64,000 nt of DNA, taken from the NCBI RefSeq assembly GCF_037975245.1, contig NC_092570.1, forward strand, positions 4,124,001 to 4,188,000. The letters are read 5' to 3'. The stretch's first letter is position 1. Each line of letters starts with the position of its first letter. Shown here in pieces: positions 36,301 through 48,130 of the stretch. The DNA comes from Apostichopus japonicus. Its lineage: Eukaryota; Echinodermata; Holothuroidea; Aspidochirotida; Stichopodidae. Both the position numbers and the translations under genes were made by a program. The notes beneath the pieces are model-generated. The model saw nothing but the letters and a program-made list of their open reading frames with translations. It ran no database searches and was not told the DNA's origin.

Positions 36301-39277
36301 TTTGGTTTGGCGGTCAGTGTGCTTGCGTTGATACATATGCTACGTTTTAAATGTATAACTATGTTGCTTTAATATTCAAAATTAGTATAACCAGTTTGAT
36401 ATCGAGATGAATGAACCTCTTTTCTGTTATTTTTTCGAATAATGATTATGCTAAGACCAAAGATTTACAATTGTTTATTAGATAAACAAACCCCTTTCAA
36501 TATTAATAAACAGCTTTTGATATCTTTTTCTCATAACTTTTGATTTCAGATTAGTTTCTATTTCTCTAACAATAACATGTAAAACACAACAAACGAGACG
36601 GTATGATTTGTAACATATGCAATCATAAAAGAAATATATTACAAATAGACATCAACAATAACCGGAATTTAAACACAATACATTACAAACGACCCAATTT
36701 ATATATTCTATTGGTTTGTATTAATATTATACTATGTAATTAAGGATATTACCTTGAGTAAAACATAAATATTTCTAAACTGAATTCGAAGCTACTTGGA
36801 ACATTTTCTTTAGTAACTTTAACTCCTAAACTTATCCAATAAAGAGGGGGGAGGGGGGGGTCACATTTAGAATAACCGTAAGTTTTACATGTTACATTGT
36901 CCACCATCTATCTAAATAGGAAATAATACGTCTTGTAAATGTTTAGACCAACCTATTTGTAATAATTAGTGAAAGACATTACTTTAAACTTTTAAATAGA
37001 AAGACAAGAAAAATTTTGATCTCATGTATTCCTCTTTAACTAATAAAACTGAAGAGTCCATCAGTAGATGAAGAAAGATATTGAATTCTTCTTTCTTTAC
37101 AAACTGTAACGCTGTGTATTAATGTTGCTACATTGTGGTGGTAACATACAGAGTTTTAATAACAATATAATGAACTTGGAAAAGTGATCCGTTAATTTTG
37201 TCAACAAAAAGTACTTACACCAAAAACCAAAGAGAAAGAAATTAAACAATCAAAAAGTTTGACGATTGACCAAAACAAAAAAGAGATAACATTAAATTTT
37301 GGGCTCGCATTTGCTTCTGTGTTAATGGCTATAGCTTAATGTTGTAGAGTAGTTAGATTGGTTTAACGACACATATCTCTTATTTGAATTTAAAAGCTGC
37401 TCAATAATGTATGAATATTATATGGCTTGGTCAAAGTCACAGAAAGTTGCAACCCAGACTTAGTGCAGCTTTAAATATTTCAATGAGTTTTTAAACAGTC
37501 GTAGTTTCAATGTGAAAGGTTTATAGACTATATTACTTTATTAAAGCAAATCTCCGGAGTTATTATCCCTTAAAGATAATTATAAGAAAGAAAGAAATTA
37601 AAATTTTGTATATTATCAAGTTCAATCCTTTATTAGCAATGTTTACAAGAACATTAACTATAACGCATATACCGTGTATTAAGAGAAAGAAACACAATCT
37701 GCGGAAATATTAAGTTTCGTATTTTGGATAAAACATATACTAATTCTAATAACCTTTCATGTTGCATGTGAATATTTTAAGCAATTGTCAAAGTGGACAA
37801 TTGTTGATGTTTTTAGTACAAATGTGGTTGGATAAATAGTAATTTGAACAAAAGCAAATCTCCTTGTAAGTGTTATTCAAGTTTCGTTTCAGTAAAGAAA
37901 ATGGGTCCTTTTATATACTTTAACATTAGTCGAGAATACAATTTTGTTATTGCCTCTATTTGTTTTCTTGAGTTGTAACGTTCCAGTACTTTACAAATGC
38001 ACCTTAATTTTCTTGTTTGGAATAAAAGAAAAATTAAAAGTGAATTAATACAAATAAATTGAGTGTACTTGAGACGATAACCGTTTTATATGTAAAGTGT
38101 TTCTCTTTACATATACGTGCTATATATATAAATATATATGTATATATAAATATGTATGTATATATATATATTTATTATGATTATTATTATGATTATTATT
38201 TTATAGATGTGTAATGTTGATGCATGTAGTACATTTATTGAGTTATTCTGTATCGAATAAAACAGACGGTACTGCTTGTCTTTGGCAACATGTTAAAGGA
38301 TTATTATTATTATTAAAGAAACACAACACTGTATGTTAAATATAATATAGATATCATATACATGCTTTACAAAACAAAAACATAAATGTTTATTAGCTTG
38401 CATACTGAATGTCTCAATATTTAAAATTTTTAATTTAACGTTCGGAGATTTTTCTCTGCAAAATAATGTCAAGATTACTCATCATAAAAAGAACATTTTA
38501 TGATTGGTTTTTCTCAATCAAATTGAAAAGATTAATTTTTGTAAAGAAACAGAACAATACAACAACAACAGAAGTTTAAAAAAGAACGTTTAATGTGGAA
38601 GTGATTTTTCAAAATCAATATTATCATGTTAATAAAATTATTTTTAGCGGCACGTTTTGATAGCCTCCAACTAATGTCTTTTCTATATAAAGAATTCATG
38701 CAGAAATCAACATTGCTTACATTTAATGAAAAAAATATTTTCGCGGTTATATTTAATACTAAGTTTTCAATTTCAAAACGTCTCTACTTTATAAAACTTT
38801 GTTGTAACTCTTGAAATTTCTTTCAAACAAAAATAAAAAAATATTAAATTTACCCAAATAGCTAATTGAAGATTTTCATCAAAAGACTTTTCTCATATTG
38901 ATGTCTTACCCTCTGTACTATTTTTGAGTTAGTTTTAATTAGCCACCGTTAACACTGACAAGACATCTATCTCTTCTTTTTAGCTTTCGTTTCCTTTTAA
39001 CTTATTAATTTTGCGAGTAATTTTTAAGAAAGTTTTTCTCATCAGTTAAACGATAATTTCAACTGAGTTACCCATCTATGAGATAAAAAATAATAATGTT
39101 TATTTTCCTTGGATAAATTATATGAAAAAGTGAAAATGACAATCCAAAATAATTGAAATAGTGGAAATTAATAGGATATTCCCATTTTTGCTGTCCTTTT
39201 TGAGAACAAAATTTCTACCAAACATTAAAAAAAAAAATATATTAAAGAAAAAAACGGTTTTTGTAATACTCACCCAT
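18038..39277 (-). CDS. NR2E6-like: Nuclear receptor, NR2E group, Hr83-like (NR2E5/NR2E6)
   Basis: DNA-binding transcription factor of the nucleus. Coding exons, 5' to 3' on the minus strand: 39277-39274 (proposed, ATGG), 31139-30906, 21631-21236, 20797-20569, 19836-19677, 19295-19172, 18264-18038. Total 1374 nt, 457 residues, phases consistent at every junction. The DNA-binding domain starts at about residue 10: [17 protein letters not shown] then [11 protein letters not shown], second finger CIGKGNC...RNWCPYC, then [15 protein letters not shown]. The P-box CDGCSC and the Trp in RNWC are, as I recall, hallmarks of Drosophila Hr83 and related NR2E proteins; TLX and PNR have CxGCSG and RNQC. 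Hinge about 130 residues; ligand-binding domain signature [18 protein letters not shown]. It ends [17 protein letters not shown] without the usual AF-2 helix. Exact NR2E subgroup is uncertain. Confidence 0.9.
18226..18822 (-). repeat. 303-bp tandem duplication containing the start of the last receptor exon
   Basis: Copy A (18226-18528) and copy B (18529-18822) are nearly identical. Copy A begins with the first 39 nt of the last coding exon plus its acceptor and intron sequence; copy B repeats all of this inside the intron. In copy B the 3' splice site lies at 18569-18568 and the exon-like stretch starts at 18567. The copied coding stretch runs into TAC TAA (stop at 18526-18524). Confidence 0.93.
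19172..19295 (-). CDS. NR2E6-like: Nuclear receptor LBD exon (helices 7-9)
   Basis: 124 nt; acceptor TCTCCATCCAG, donor GTACAT. Encodes [20 protein letters not shown] then [21 protein letters not shown]; the LxLxxxEFxxLxAVxLF pattern is the conserved helix 7-8 region of nuclear receptors. Confidence 0.92.
19677..19836 (-). CDS. NR2E6-like: Nuclear receptor LBD exon (helices 3-5 signature)
   Basis: 160 nt; acceptor TTGTTCCGTAG, donor GTAAGA. Encodes [19 protein letters not shown] then [16 protein letters not shown]...DEK. DxLxLLxxxWxELFLL is the nuclear-receptor LBD signature. Confidence 0.95.
20569..20797 (-). CDS. NR2E6-like: Nuclear receptor hinge/LBD start exon
   Basis: 229 nt; acceptor ATTCCTCTTTCAG, donor GTACGT. 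Encodes a Pro/Ser-rich hinge stretch and then [21 protein letters not shown], the helix 1-3 start (ExxAxxLLxxALxxxK) of NR2-type LBDs. Confidence 0.9.
21236..21631 (-). CDS. NR2E6-like: Nuclear receptor DBD C-terminal extension and hinge exon
   Basis: 396 nt; acceptor TTCACTTTAACAG, donor GTAAGA. Begins (S)[13 protein letters not shown], the NR2E A-box, which follows directly from the DBD exon ending MNKS. The rest is a low-complexity Ser/Ala/Met-rich hinge of about 115 residues. Confidence 0.92.
22619..22918 (-). other. Open reading frame of unknown significance
   Basis: 99 codons in the receptor's second intron. The N-terminal 27 residues are hydrophobic ([12 protein letters not shown]), followed by a mixed charged sequence with [19 protein letters not shown]. 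The composition looks more protein-like than other random frames here, but I recognise no family and see no promoter or splice context. It may be a transposon relic or chance. Confidence 0.15.
24256..24376. repeat. (CA)n/(TA)n microsatellite
   Basis: ACACACAC followed by long ATATAT with single interruptions. Frames of IYIYIY over it are artefacts. Confidence 0.95.
28244..28272. repeat. (TTC)n microsatellite
   Basis: About nine TTC units; the poly-Arg frame on the minus strand is an artefact. Confidence 0.9.
30906..31139 (-). CDS. NR2E6-like: Nuclear receptor DNA-binding-domain exon
   Basis: 234 nt; acceptor TTCTTTCCGCAG, donor GTGAGT. All eight zinc Cys are present with CxxC-x13-CxxC and C-x5-C-x9-C-x2-C spacing. 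P-box CDGCSC; D-box IGKGN (5 residues). It ends MNKS with one base of the next codon. The genomic frame just upstream has no ATG before a stop, so an upstream exon must supply the start. Confidence 0.96.
31310..32150. repeat. Minisatellite, about 11 copies of a 74-bp unit
   Basis: Consensus contains TTGACTAGAAAATGTGATGA, TGTTGTGTTGCGAGTGTATA and TAACATTCACCGTG. One copy is truncated (near 31832-31873) and others differ by point changes. The array is in receptor intron 1, beginning about 170 bp upstream of the DBD exon's acceptor. Confidence 0.95.
32151..39273 (-). other. Receptor intron 1, remainder (no gene seen)
   Basis: Very AT-rich single-copy-looking DNA. It contains short poly-C/G patches (35220-35240, 36845-36860), an (AT)n patch with ATTATTATG runs (38120-38200) and nothing coding that I recognise. 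If the proposed first exon is wrong, part of this is intergenic. Confidence 0.5.
39274..39277 (-). CDS. NR2E6-like: Proposed first coding exon of the receptor (ATG + G)
   Basis: On the minus strand GAAATA-ATGG is followed directly by the donor GTGAGTATT. The ATG has A at -3 and G at +4 (good Kozak context), and an in-frame TGA lies 11 codons upstream. The single G after ATG supplies exactly the phase needed by the DBD exon, giving [14 protein letters not shown]. With it the whole CDS is a multiple of three. The upstream exon sequence would be 5' UTR. Inferred from sequence logic, not from a transcript. Confidence 0.5.
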
Positions 39278-39619
39278 TATTTCAAACAGCAAAACGTTAA
39301 TCAATTTTCAGAAAAATATATTCTCGTTGCAAAATAGTTCTTATTTTTCTTTCAACAAAAAAAAAGTTTTAAAACATATCACTTTCCGACTTCTCTGGAC
39401 AAAATTTCTCTTGAAGTAAGATCAACCTGTAAGTGACCTAATACTTATTTAATCCCAACTTTTCAACTCCCCCAAACCTCTTCTAAAACGGCTTCTTCCT
39501 TCCAAACACTTGCAGGCAGGACTCTTACGTATTGATCGTAGACGATATTGATGCGTCATTCGCCCATATATTTGCAAATGCCATATGATTGCCCAAGTTC
39601 CCCTAAAAGCGCGCCACAA

Positions 39620-40060
39620 ATCAAAAGTTGCCCACTTAATACAAGTTGAGCCCCCTTAAACGCTGTTCTCATCGAATATCCACCCTCCCTCTTCAAAATT
39701 GTCTCGGTGATGCGATCGAGATTCAATTAACCATCGGTTATCGTTCAACTTCCATCAATCGCGCCTCGAGTATCAGCGGGCCGACCAATCACCTCGACGC
39801 AGACGGTACGGAGATTCAAGTGGTCGAACACAATTCATTAAACAAAAAACTTTTCTATTGGTTGCGCAGGAACTTGAAAAGGGGAGGACGAGGAACGGCG
39901 GGAATGGCTTTGGATGAGCTAAATTGCAAGCGAAGAGATTTTCAACCATTTTTTCGATTTTTTTCGCGCTTGCTCTCTGATTCGGGAATGCTAGTGGCCT
40001 CTTCGCGTTGATAATTCTGTTTGTTCAGTTGTGCGATCAATAAGTTTATTTCACGGGCGA
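39620..40060 (-). promoter_or_regulatory. CpG- and CCAAT-bearing region, probable receptor promoter
   Basis: About 350-780 bp upstream of the proposed receptor start. CpG is much denser than in the surrounding DNA (CGATCGAG, GCGCCTCGAG, CGTACC...). Two CCAAT boxes in opposite orientation are visible (GACCAATCACC near 39782 and CTATTGGTTGCGC near 39857). A 121-codon plus-strand frame over it has no recognised similarity and is probably chance. Confidence 0.5.
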
Positions 40061-40569
40061 TATCGCGCGTTTTTCAATCTTTCCACTTGCCCCTATAGCA
40101 TTTAGAGGATTTGACGAGAAGAAGCTTAGGGAATCTCTCTCCCTATTTTTGCTAAATTTTGTAGGGTTAACCGGGAAACAAAAAAAAGAGATAAAAAGAA
40201 AAAGTTGATAAAATGGAAGAATCTACAATGTTACGATTAATATAGCAACAACAACAAAAAGAGAAGAGAAAAATAGAAAAATAATTGAAGAAGAGAAGAA
40301 TGTCAAAATGTCAGGAAAGAAGTGAAAGATCGCGCGCCACAATGTCTGAATGAATACGAAATATCCCTAAGAGGGACAGTATCTGTAATATCAGCTTTGG
40401 CTTGATGAATAGATGAATAAAGTTATATCATTGGTGTAGTATACGTTAAAGAGATACGATAAGTGATTATGAAAAGGTGTAACTTACTGGTGTGTGAAAA
40501 AGCATAGTACAATAGCGTCCGCAATTTTGTTTTAGTTTTGTTTTAGAAGGAAAAAAATCACATATTTAA

Positions 40570-40605
<36 letters not shown>

Positions 40606-43600
40606 ACAATAATAATAACACATAATAATAATACATAATAATATACACATAACCTTATTCAAGAAACTGCTGACGGTATTGTACCATACTATTTGAACGG
40701 TATAGTCCTCTAGCTCGTTTCGTTTAATTTCTGTTCTTAATTTTGGCCCATAAATCAAACGCCGAGAATAAACTGACGTAGAAACATGCTCCTTTATGAA
40801 GGAATAGATAAAATTGTACATATACACTTAGCTGTACCTATAAAGACGTTTTATATTTCATCTAAAAAAGAAGACATAATCTTGCATAAGGTAATGTACG
40901 TGTCAGAAGCCATATTACATTTCATTTCATAATAAATGGATTTTGAATTGCGGTAGAGTAGAATGTATAGTGGTTGAAGAAAACGTTTGTTAAATGAAAG
41001 ACACCCTTTTCATTCATTTATTTGTTCATTAAATAATTAATTAATTCATTAATCTATTTATTTATTTATGTATTTATTTATTTATGCATTTATTTATTTA
41101 TTTGTGTAATTATTTGGCATGTTTAAAATAACGTAATTAACACGTTAAACAGTCGGTCTGTAATATTATATAAGAAAAGACAAACAAATAGTACATTAAT
41201 AAATTTGCTCATTTTCTTCATTTTGAATTTATCTCATACATTTGTAATTTCCACAAAAAAGCTACTTCATTACTAATATGTATCGCTTATACAACATTTG
41301 GTACAATGAAAAAGTGAATCACATAATATAATTGTGAATATTTGAATAACTAAAATCTAAAAAGGAAAAATAATAAGTTGACCGAAAACTGAATGAAGAA
41401 GTACTTGACTGAGTGAATACATGAATAAATTAAAGTTATAAATCCATGCATGAGATGAAGTCATGAATAAATATTGATGATTATAACATTTTAAAATATC
41501 AGCCATTTTGGAAAGTTAAACAATCAACAAAGAACAATGTTAAGTCTATTAATCTGGTAAAATTATGAATAATATAGTTACACGGCTGAGAATGGTCCAA
41601 CTCGCAATGATAATAATAAAAATATTTCATTCCGGCTATAAGTATGCCAACAGAGTTCGGCTTGCACAGTGATTGGCCATGCGGTAATTCTTAAACTTGA
41701 TGAAAATCGCTCATTTTGATCCCTCTGCTTGCAGTAATACCTTTTGTCTTCAAAAATTGACAAAGGGAATTCTTTATCGAAAGACTATAGAAATACTTTT
41801 CTTGTAGTATTTTCTAGTAATAATGTTATGATTTATTCGAAGTTTATTTATGTTTTATTTGTTCTCATATTATCATATAAGTAGTCATATTTTTGTTCTT
41901 AACCAGAGAATCGATGGGTATATATTTTAATACTGAAAAGAATAGGAAAGTTTGATTTGAAAAAAAGTGTTATATGCATGTATCTAATAATTTACCAGAA
42001 GACAAAGTATGACAAGTGAATAATGAAAAACATCAAAACACATCAAAAATAGACATTCTTAATAAAACATTTTTTCATAATCTCTGACTGATTTTTGCTT
42101 TGTAACAAAAATTGATCATTTGGGAAAAAATTCAGCAATTTTCAATAACTTATAGAAAGAATTAAAAGAAACGGTACAAAAATACCTCCCCCCAAAAAAT
42201 AAAAATATTGCCAACAGCTAAGAAATTAATGTGCAAGAAAATTAAATTTCACAATGTTTTTACATGGATCTGTTTAGTGTTGTTCTGTTCCTAACAATGT
42301 TCTTCGTCTTTTCGCCTTTTTTTTTTATTATTTATTATTTTGTATCTTGACCTAAAATTTCATATTTTTATACACAAAAACCTGATTTTTTCACCTGCGA
42401 TGCATATGTAATAGGATAACGATTAAAATCTCGTCTAGCTGTAAACTGCCCCCTGGCTAACAAGTGCCGAATCGACGATATGTTATTTTAAAGTTGATCT
42501 TCAAAATAGGGGAACAATTTTCGTCAAAGGTGAAACAATACAGAAACCCAAATGCCAAAATGATTGGCAAGGAGAATAGGACAGTGCCTCTAGCGTTGAT
42601 AGACATCGGCGAGTAAAAAAAGATTTGGTTCACAAAGTTGAGGAAAAAAACGTAAAGAAAAGAAATAATGCTTGGCAGAGAAATCCTAAGAACGACCAAG
42701 GGAAAACTTTAACTTTTGTTTTAAAGTTCAGAAAATAATATTTCCATTTTTTCCTTTGTTTTCTCCTCTTTGTTGTTTTTCGTTTAGTCTTACATTTTCT
42801 TTTAACTGTTTAAAGGAGCTTGATGTTAAAGAAATGACAACTTTACCAGGATATGGGAAGGGATGTTGAATTGTTTTCCCCAAAATATCGAAAGGTCCCA
42901 ATATCAATAATATCGATAGGTTAGTGTTGTTGGAAGACATGGGTTTGATTCAATGTAAACGTCATTAAATGACCATCATAATCTACATACATTCTATCAA
43001 CCATGAACTGCATGTCAAAAACATTTCAAAAGAAGAAATATTCCCCCAAAAGAGCACCTTACGCATGTTATTCCTTTTTTTTTTTTTTGGTGATATAATA
43101 ATCTTGTGAATGGTTGCATTTTGGCAAGCTGCGGGGAAAGGAGAAAAAAATAAGAAATAAGGAGAGAAATGACTATCCTGAAGGTTATAAACTCAATACT
43201 AGAATGATTGCCCGTATTGTTTTGTTTTTAAAATCGACGCAACGTAAAAATATGCAAGAACCAAAAATTGGGTAGTATTTTTAATTTCGTGTCTAATGTT
43301 ATGATTTTCTATCGCTAAATAAAATACTCTGAAAGAAAAGTCATCATTTCCTAAATAATATTTTGGATCACATTACTCCCTACCAATGTTGCTGATAAAT
43401 AAAGGGATCGATATTCACAGATGATCGCATCGTCAGGACTCGCTGTCACGCAGTCGCATTCTAGCTTCTTTTTAGTAAAAAGAAAACCAATGAATCGATT
43501 TAAAAATTATAACGTCACTTTTCACGAAATATGCTAATGGAACGCTTTACACAGCTTTTGGTCATTGCTATATTTTTTTTCAATTTAAAACTTGACGAAT

Positions 43601-44491
43601 ATTGCTTGAAAATTATTATTATTGATAATAATAATATAGATAATAACAACAATAATAACAACAACAATAATAACAGCAACAACAATAATAATAATAATAA
43701 CTATAACAACATAAACCGGTACTTTGATTTTTCTTTCAAATTAATAAATAATCATGTGACGTCAGCATGTAATCGCCATAACATCCTTTACGTTTAAGAT
43801 CATTATGCCTTCTACCATTCACAAGGCCAATCCCCGGAGATTGTATTCAATAAATTGGTATATACAACTTTAAAGATCTCGTTTAATGTTGTCCAAAGTT
43901 TTCAGTATTATTCGCATTATTGATTTAAATTGCCTTCAAGCTACACAGCATTTCATGTGTTTTCAGCTTTGGGTTAATTTACAATAAATTCGTCATTTTT
44001 CTCCTTCTCCCAATTTCTCCCTGTCTCTTCGCTATTGGGTTTGAACAGCAATATTGTATATGTTAGCATAATAAGTGATATAAGTTGTTTGGTAGGAACG
44101 CATATATACGTGATGGATGTTGGCTATATACCATTATAAGTCCATTATTTCATTTAACATGACAAGTCTAAACAGACAAACTTTTAAATCTAAGAATTCA
44201 GTCAAAAACGAATTTATATACAACTGATGAGTTTATTACCTTGTGCCTTCAGGGAAAGCACTCTGATTATTTAAGAAGAATAAAATATTACATCAGTAAA
44301 AAATTTAACAAGTGTGGGACAGATTTATCCTTATACAAGATACCATCCTAAACCTATTAACCAATTCTTTAAACTAACCATTTTGTGTTTAATATCCATC
44401 GGTTTGATATGTTGTGATGTAAGTGTAGGATTATATGAGGTATAGGACGGAAATAAAGTGTCGTTATATATGTCAGTAGGGAAAATGAAAA
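40061..44491. other. AT-rich intergenic DNA
   Basis: No gene recognised. It contains (AT)n at 40570-40602, a TTTA/TTAT-type stretch at 41040-41105 and an AAT/AAC trinucleotide tract at 43615-43715. Confidence 0.6.
43615..43715. repeat. AAT/AAC trinucleotide microsatellite
   Basis: Mixed ATAATAATA, AACAACAAC units. The poly-Asn frame on the plus strand is an artefact. Confidence 0.92.
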
Positions 44492-44912
<421 letters not shown>

Positions 44913-45147
44913 CAACATAACACACAAACAAACAAACAACAAAAAACACAAAGCAAAACACAAATATTGAAAAAAATTAAGATTATGATTAAGTCATCTT
45001 TACAAGATATATATAGAAATGTCAAATAATCTATAAATTATTCAAATCAATTTATAAGAAAATAGAAGCAACGTTAACACATTTTTTGTTTTGTCAGAAG
45101 GAGATTGTTGACAAGAATGCAGTAACGTGAAATAACGTCTCTATATC

Positions 45148-45459
45148 CAGGCGCGTAGCCAGGAATTCGCCAAGGGAGGGGCGAAAATGTCGGCAAACTT
45201 TCAGAGCCGTAGATACGGCATTGCCAACTATCTAAGCGTAGCGCCACCATGGCCTGGCGCGAAGCGTACAAGAAAATTTTGGCTGAAAATGCCTCCCAGA
45301 TCGCTGGAAATGGCACTTCCCAGGCCTTGTAAGTTGTATCTTAGCATTTTCTCTTTTGAAATTACTAGCGATATCATAAAAAAAATTTAAATTTAAAAAA
45401 AAATATGCTCAAGGGGGGGGGCGGCTGCCCCCTTCCCCCCCCCCTTGGCTACGCGCCTG
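45148..45459. mobile_element. hAT-like MITE, complete copy (312 bp)
   Basis: Perfect 13-bp inverted ends CAGGCGCGTAGCC and GGCTACGCGCCTG, with an exact 8-bp target-site duplication TCTATATC on both sides. The interior includes GCGTAGCGCCACCATGGCC, GGCACTTCCCAGGCCTTGTA and a C-rich tract near the end. A second copy lies at 54398-54691. Non-coding. Confidence 0.93.
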
Positions 45460-47060
45460 TCTATATCTTGAATTGTAATAACACAACACACTAAAGAAAA
45501 GCTCTGTTGTTAATGAGCTACTCCAAACAATTAATGATCTTCGCATTTGAGCACAGTTAATTGGTAAACTGTTTTGCCTAACAGTAAGCTCATTGTACCA
45601 GAGGGTGAGAAAGACAACTGTTCTCAGATGTTCATCAGAAACTGAAACAATAAAAGTAAAATTAGTCATATTCATATTTATGAGTTTCATTTCACAACAT
45701 TGTTTTAACTTGTGTCTATTAAAAGACAAGCAAAATCAAACAGGTTCTTAAACTCTAAGCGCCAGTTGTTTTTATTCTTTATTGGAATATTCTTACCTGA
45801 CTGGTTTTGCAACATCATTTCAGGAAATTCCAACTATAATGATTTTAATTATACCATAATCCTGCATTTTACAACTGAGCACAGGATCAGAAGAGTTTTT
45901 TCTTATCCATATTTGTTTTGTTTTAAAGTTTCAAATCCAGTCGTTTAACATTATACCTAACCACCAAAATAAAACAGAAATAGAGATATAAGACAATTCC
46001 CTGCTTTACATTCACCGTAGAATTTCATTAGCCATCTATATCGATTGGAGTCTGTAGTGTTTTAGCTAGGAGCGGGAAAACGATAGTTTTTGAGATTAAG
46101 GATTAAGTTTGATTCCTCCCAGAATCTTGATGAGGATGTTAGCACCTGGCTCTTAGAGACAGATCGAATCGAGTCTCTCAGTGTTTGACCAGGGGCAGAT
46201 TTCTAGTTGGTCCTGCCATTAAAATAGCCTGGCCTTCCGGTCTAAAATATAATGATTTGACACGGGAGCATATTCGCCTGCACGCCGGCAAGATTCTTTG
46301 AAAGCTCCGGGCCATAAAATGGATACTGTGTTCGTATCTCTCTACCAATATCTCAACAAAACCTTTTGCCATTCCTCGGGAGGAGATGAATATAGTCTAA
46401 TTGTTTTTGCTTCTTTGGAGCAACTCCCTACCTTATACCCCTCTCATTCTCTTTCTCTCTTTCTTCTTCTTCTTGTTCTTCCTCTTCTTCTTCTTCCCTT
46501 TTATCTCCAAAAATTGAGCAAAAGTAAGGGCCTCGCGGCAAAATCTCAAATCGTTCCTAAATGAGAGACTCAACTCTTGCAGCTGTCATACAGAGGGGGA
46601 GAACGTTATTGAAAAAAGGAGAAGATTTAATAGTTTTTTTTTTCTGTCTTTCCTTCTACTTCTTCTTTCCTTGTATATGGAATTTATCCCTCATATACAT
46701 AGGACTAAGCCATTCCTCGGGTCAAAAATGGCGAAAGGGTTATCGGCTAACGGGGTATATTGATTTGTGTAAGCAGGAGGCTTTCGGATGGGAAAAATTA
46801 GATTAAAGTCGAGCTTTTTCAAAACATGAAAATGTATTCACTGACACTCTTTGGGATTACTGTTCGTATTGTACACGCTGTTGAATGTGCCTCGGGTAAG
46901 AGGAGAAAAAAATCATGTTGAATATGATTTAAGTAACAACTTGATACAGAGAATAACAAAGAGATAATTCAGTCATGTAGTAATATTTAGGTTATCTCGC
47001 CTCTGTTAAATAAGTGTTACAGTTTTAATTAAAGTGTCAAGTGTATTGACGAGTGTATAT

Positions 47061-47111
47061 ACAGATATATATATATATATATATTGTTATAGTTATAGTA
47101 ATATAGTTATA

Positions 47112-47150
<39 letters not shown>

Positions 47151-47285
47151 ATAGTTATATATATAGTTCTAGTTATATTTATATATATATATAGTTATAT
47201 ATATATATATATATATATATATTTACATTTATATAGTTATATAGAGTTATATATAGCCATACATATATATAGTTATATATGTTAT
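47061..47285. repeat. (TA)n with TATAGT interruptions
   Basis: TATATATA blocks separated by GTTATAGTTATA motifs. Confidence 0.95.
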
Positions 47286-47879
47286 ATACACTGAATTGTA
47301 TGCATATCATTTTGAAATCAGAAACAAAAATGGTTTCCTGTTTGTGTTACTCGTAAGAAGTTTTTGTAGATATAATTTTGGCTGTGCATGTGTTAAATGA
47401 GGTCAACCACTTTAATTTGATAACCCCCTGATGTTTAAAATATGCAAATAGGTATACGGTAACTACCAATTTAATTAGAACTAACATTTTTCCTCCCTGG
47501 CTGTTCAGTTGTTTTATTTGGTCTACGCTTGATATAGGCCTACACATCTTTTAAGTATCACCTACTATACAAAAATAAACAGACTCCTCCTTTATGCAAA
47601 TAGGCCATATCTACAGCTATACAAATATTTAATGACAGTGGTGCCCGACATTTACATCTAGGGGTCTTCAGCCACCCCAGCCACCCCCCACCCCCTCCGA
47701 TAAAAAAAATAGTGGAGGGCCCCCTACCCCTCTGACAGAGTATTACGTCAATTTCCTGAGCACATGTATATACCGTACAAATGCCCCTATTATACCATTC
47801 TGTGCACCTCAACAGTTGTATAAATCTTCAACATTTCGTTTCACTTCTTTTGAATCTAAGCACCGTCCACTCTACTGAA

Positions 47880-48130
47880 GTGTTCCAAATGGTACAAAAG
47901 GGAACTATAAAAAGGGTCCAAAGGGGTACTGAATTGGTACCTTACTAAGAGGGTTCCGAAAGAGTACCAAAAGTGTGCTGTAGGGCCGTTTGCTTAAAGG
48001 GCACTAAGTTTGTGCTAAAAAGCCTTCCAAAAGAGTACCAAAGTGTGTTCTAAAAGGATTCTTGCTAAATTGGGTTTCACAAAAGTATATACGGAACCAA
48101 ATTGAACTATATTCCAAAGGGGTAATAGGG
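47880..48130. repeat. Degenerate AGTACC-rich tandem repeat
   Basis: Diverged copies of AGAGTACCAAAAGTGTGCT and AAAGGGTNC motifs, with unit about 85 bp and a shorter internal period near 20 bp. Confidence 0.6.

Noticed and set aside
39646-40011. 121-codon plus-strand frame
   Set aside because: Overlaps the probable promoter patch, no recognised domain; CpG-rich sequence lowers stop frequency.
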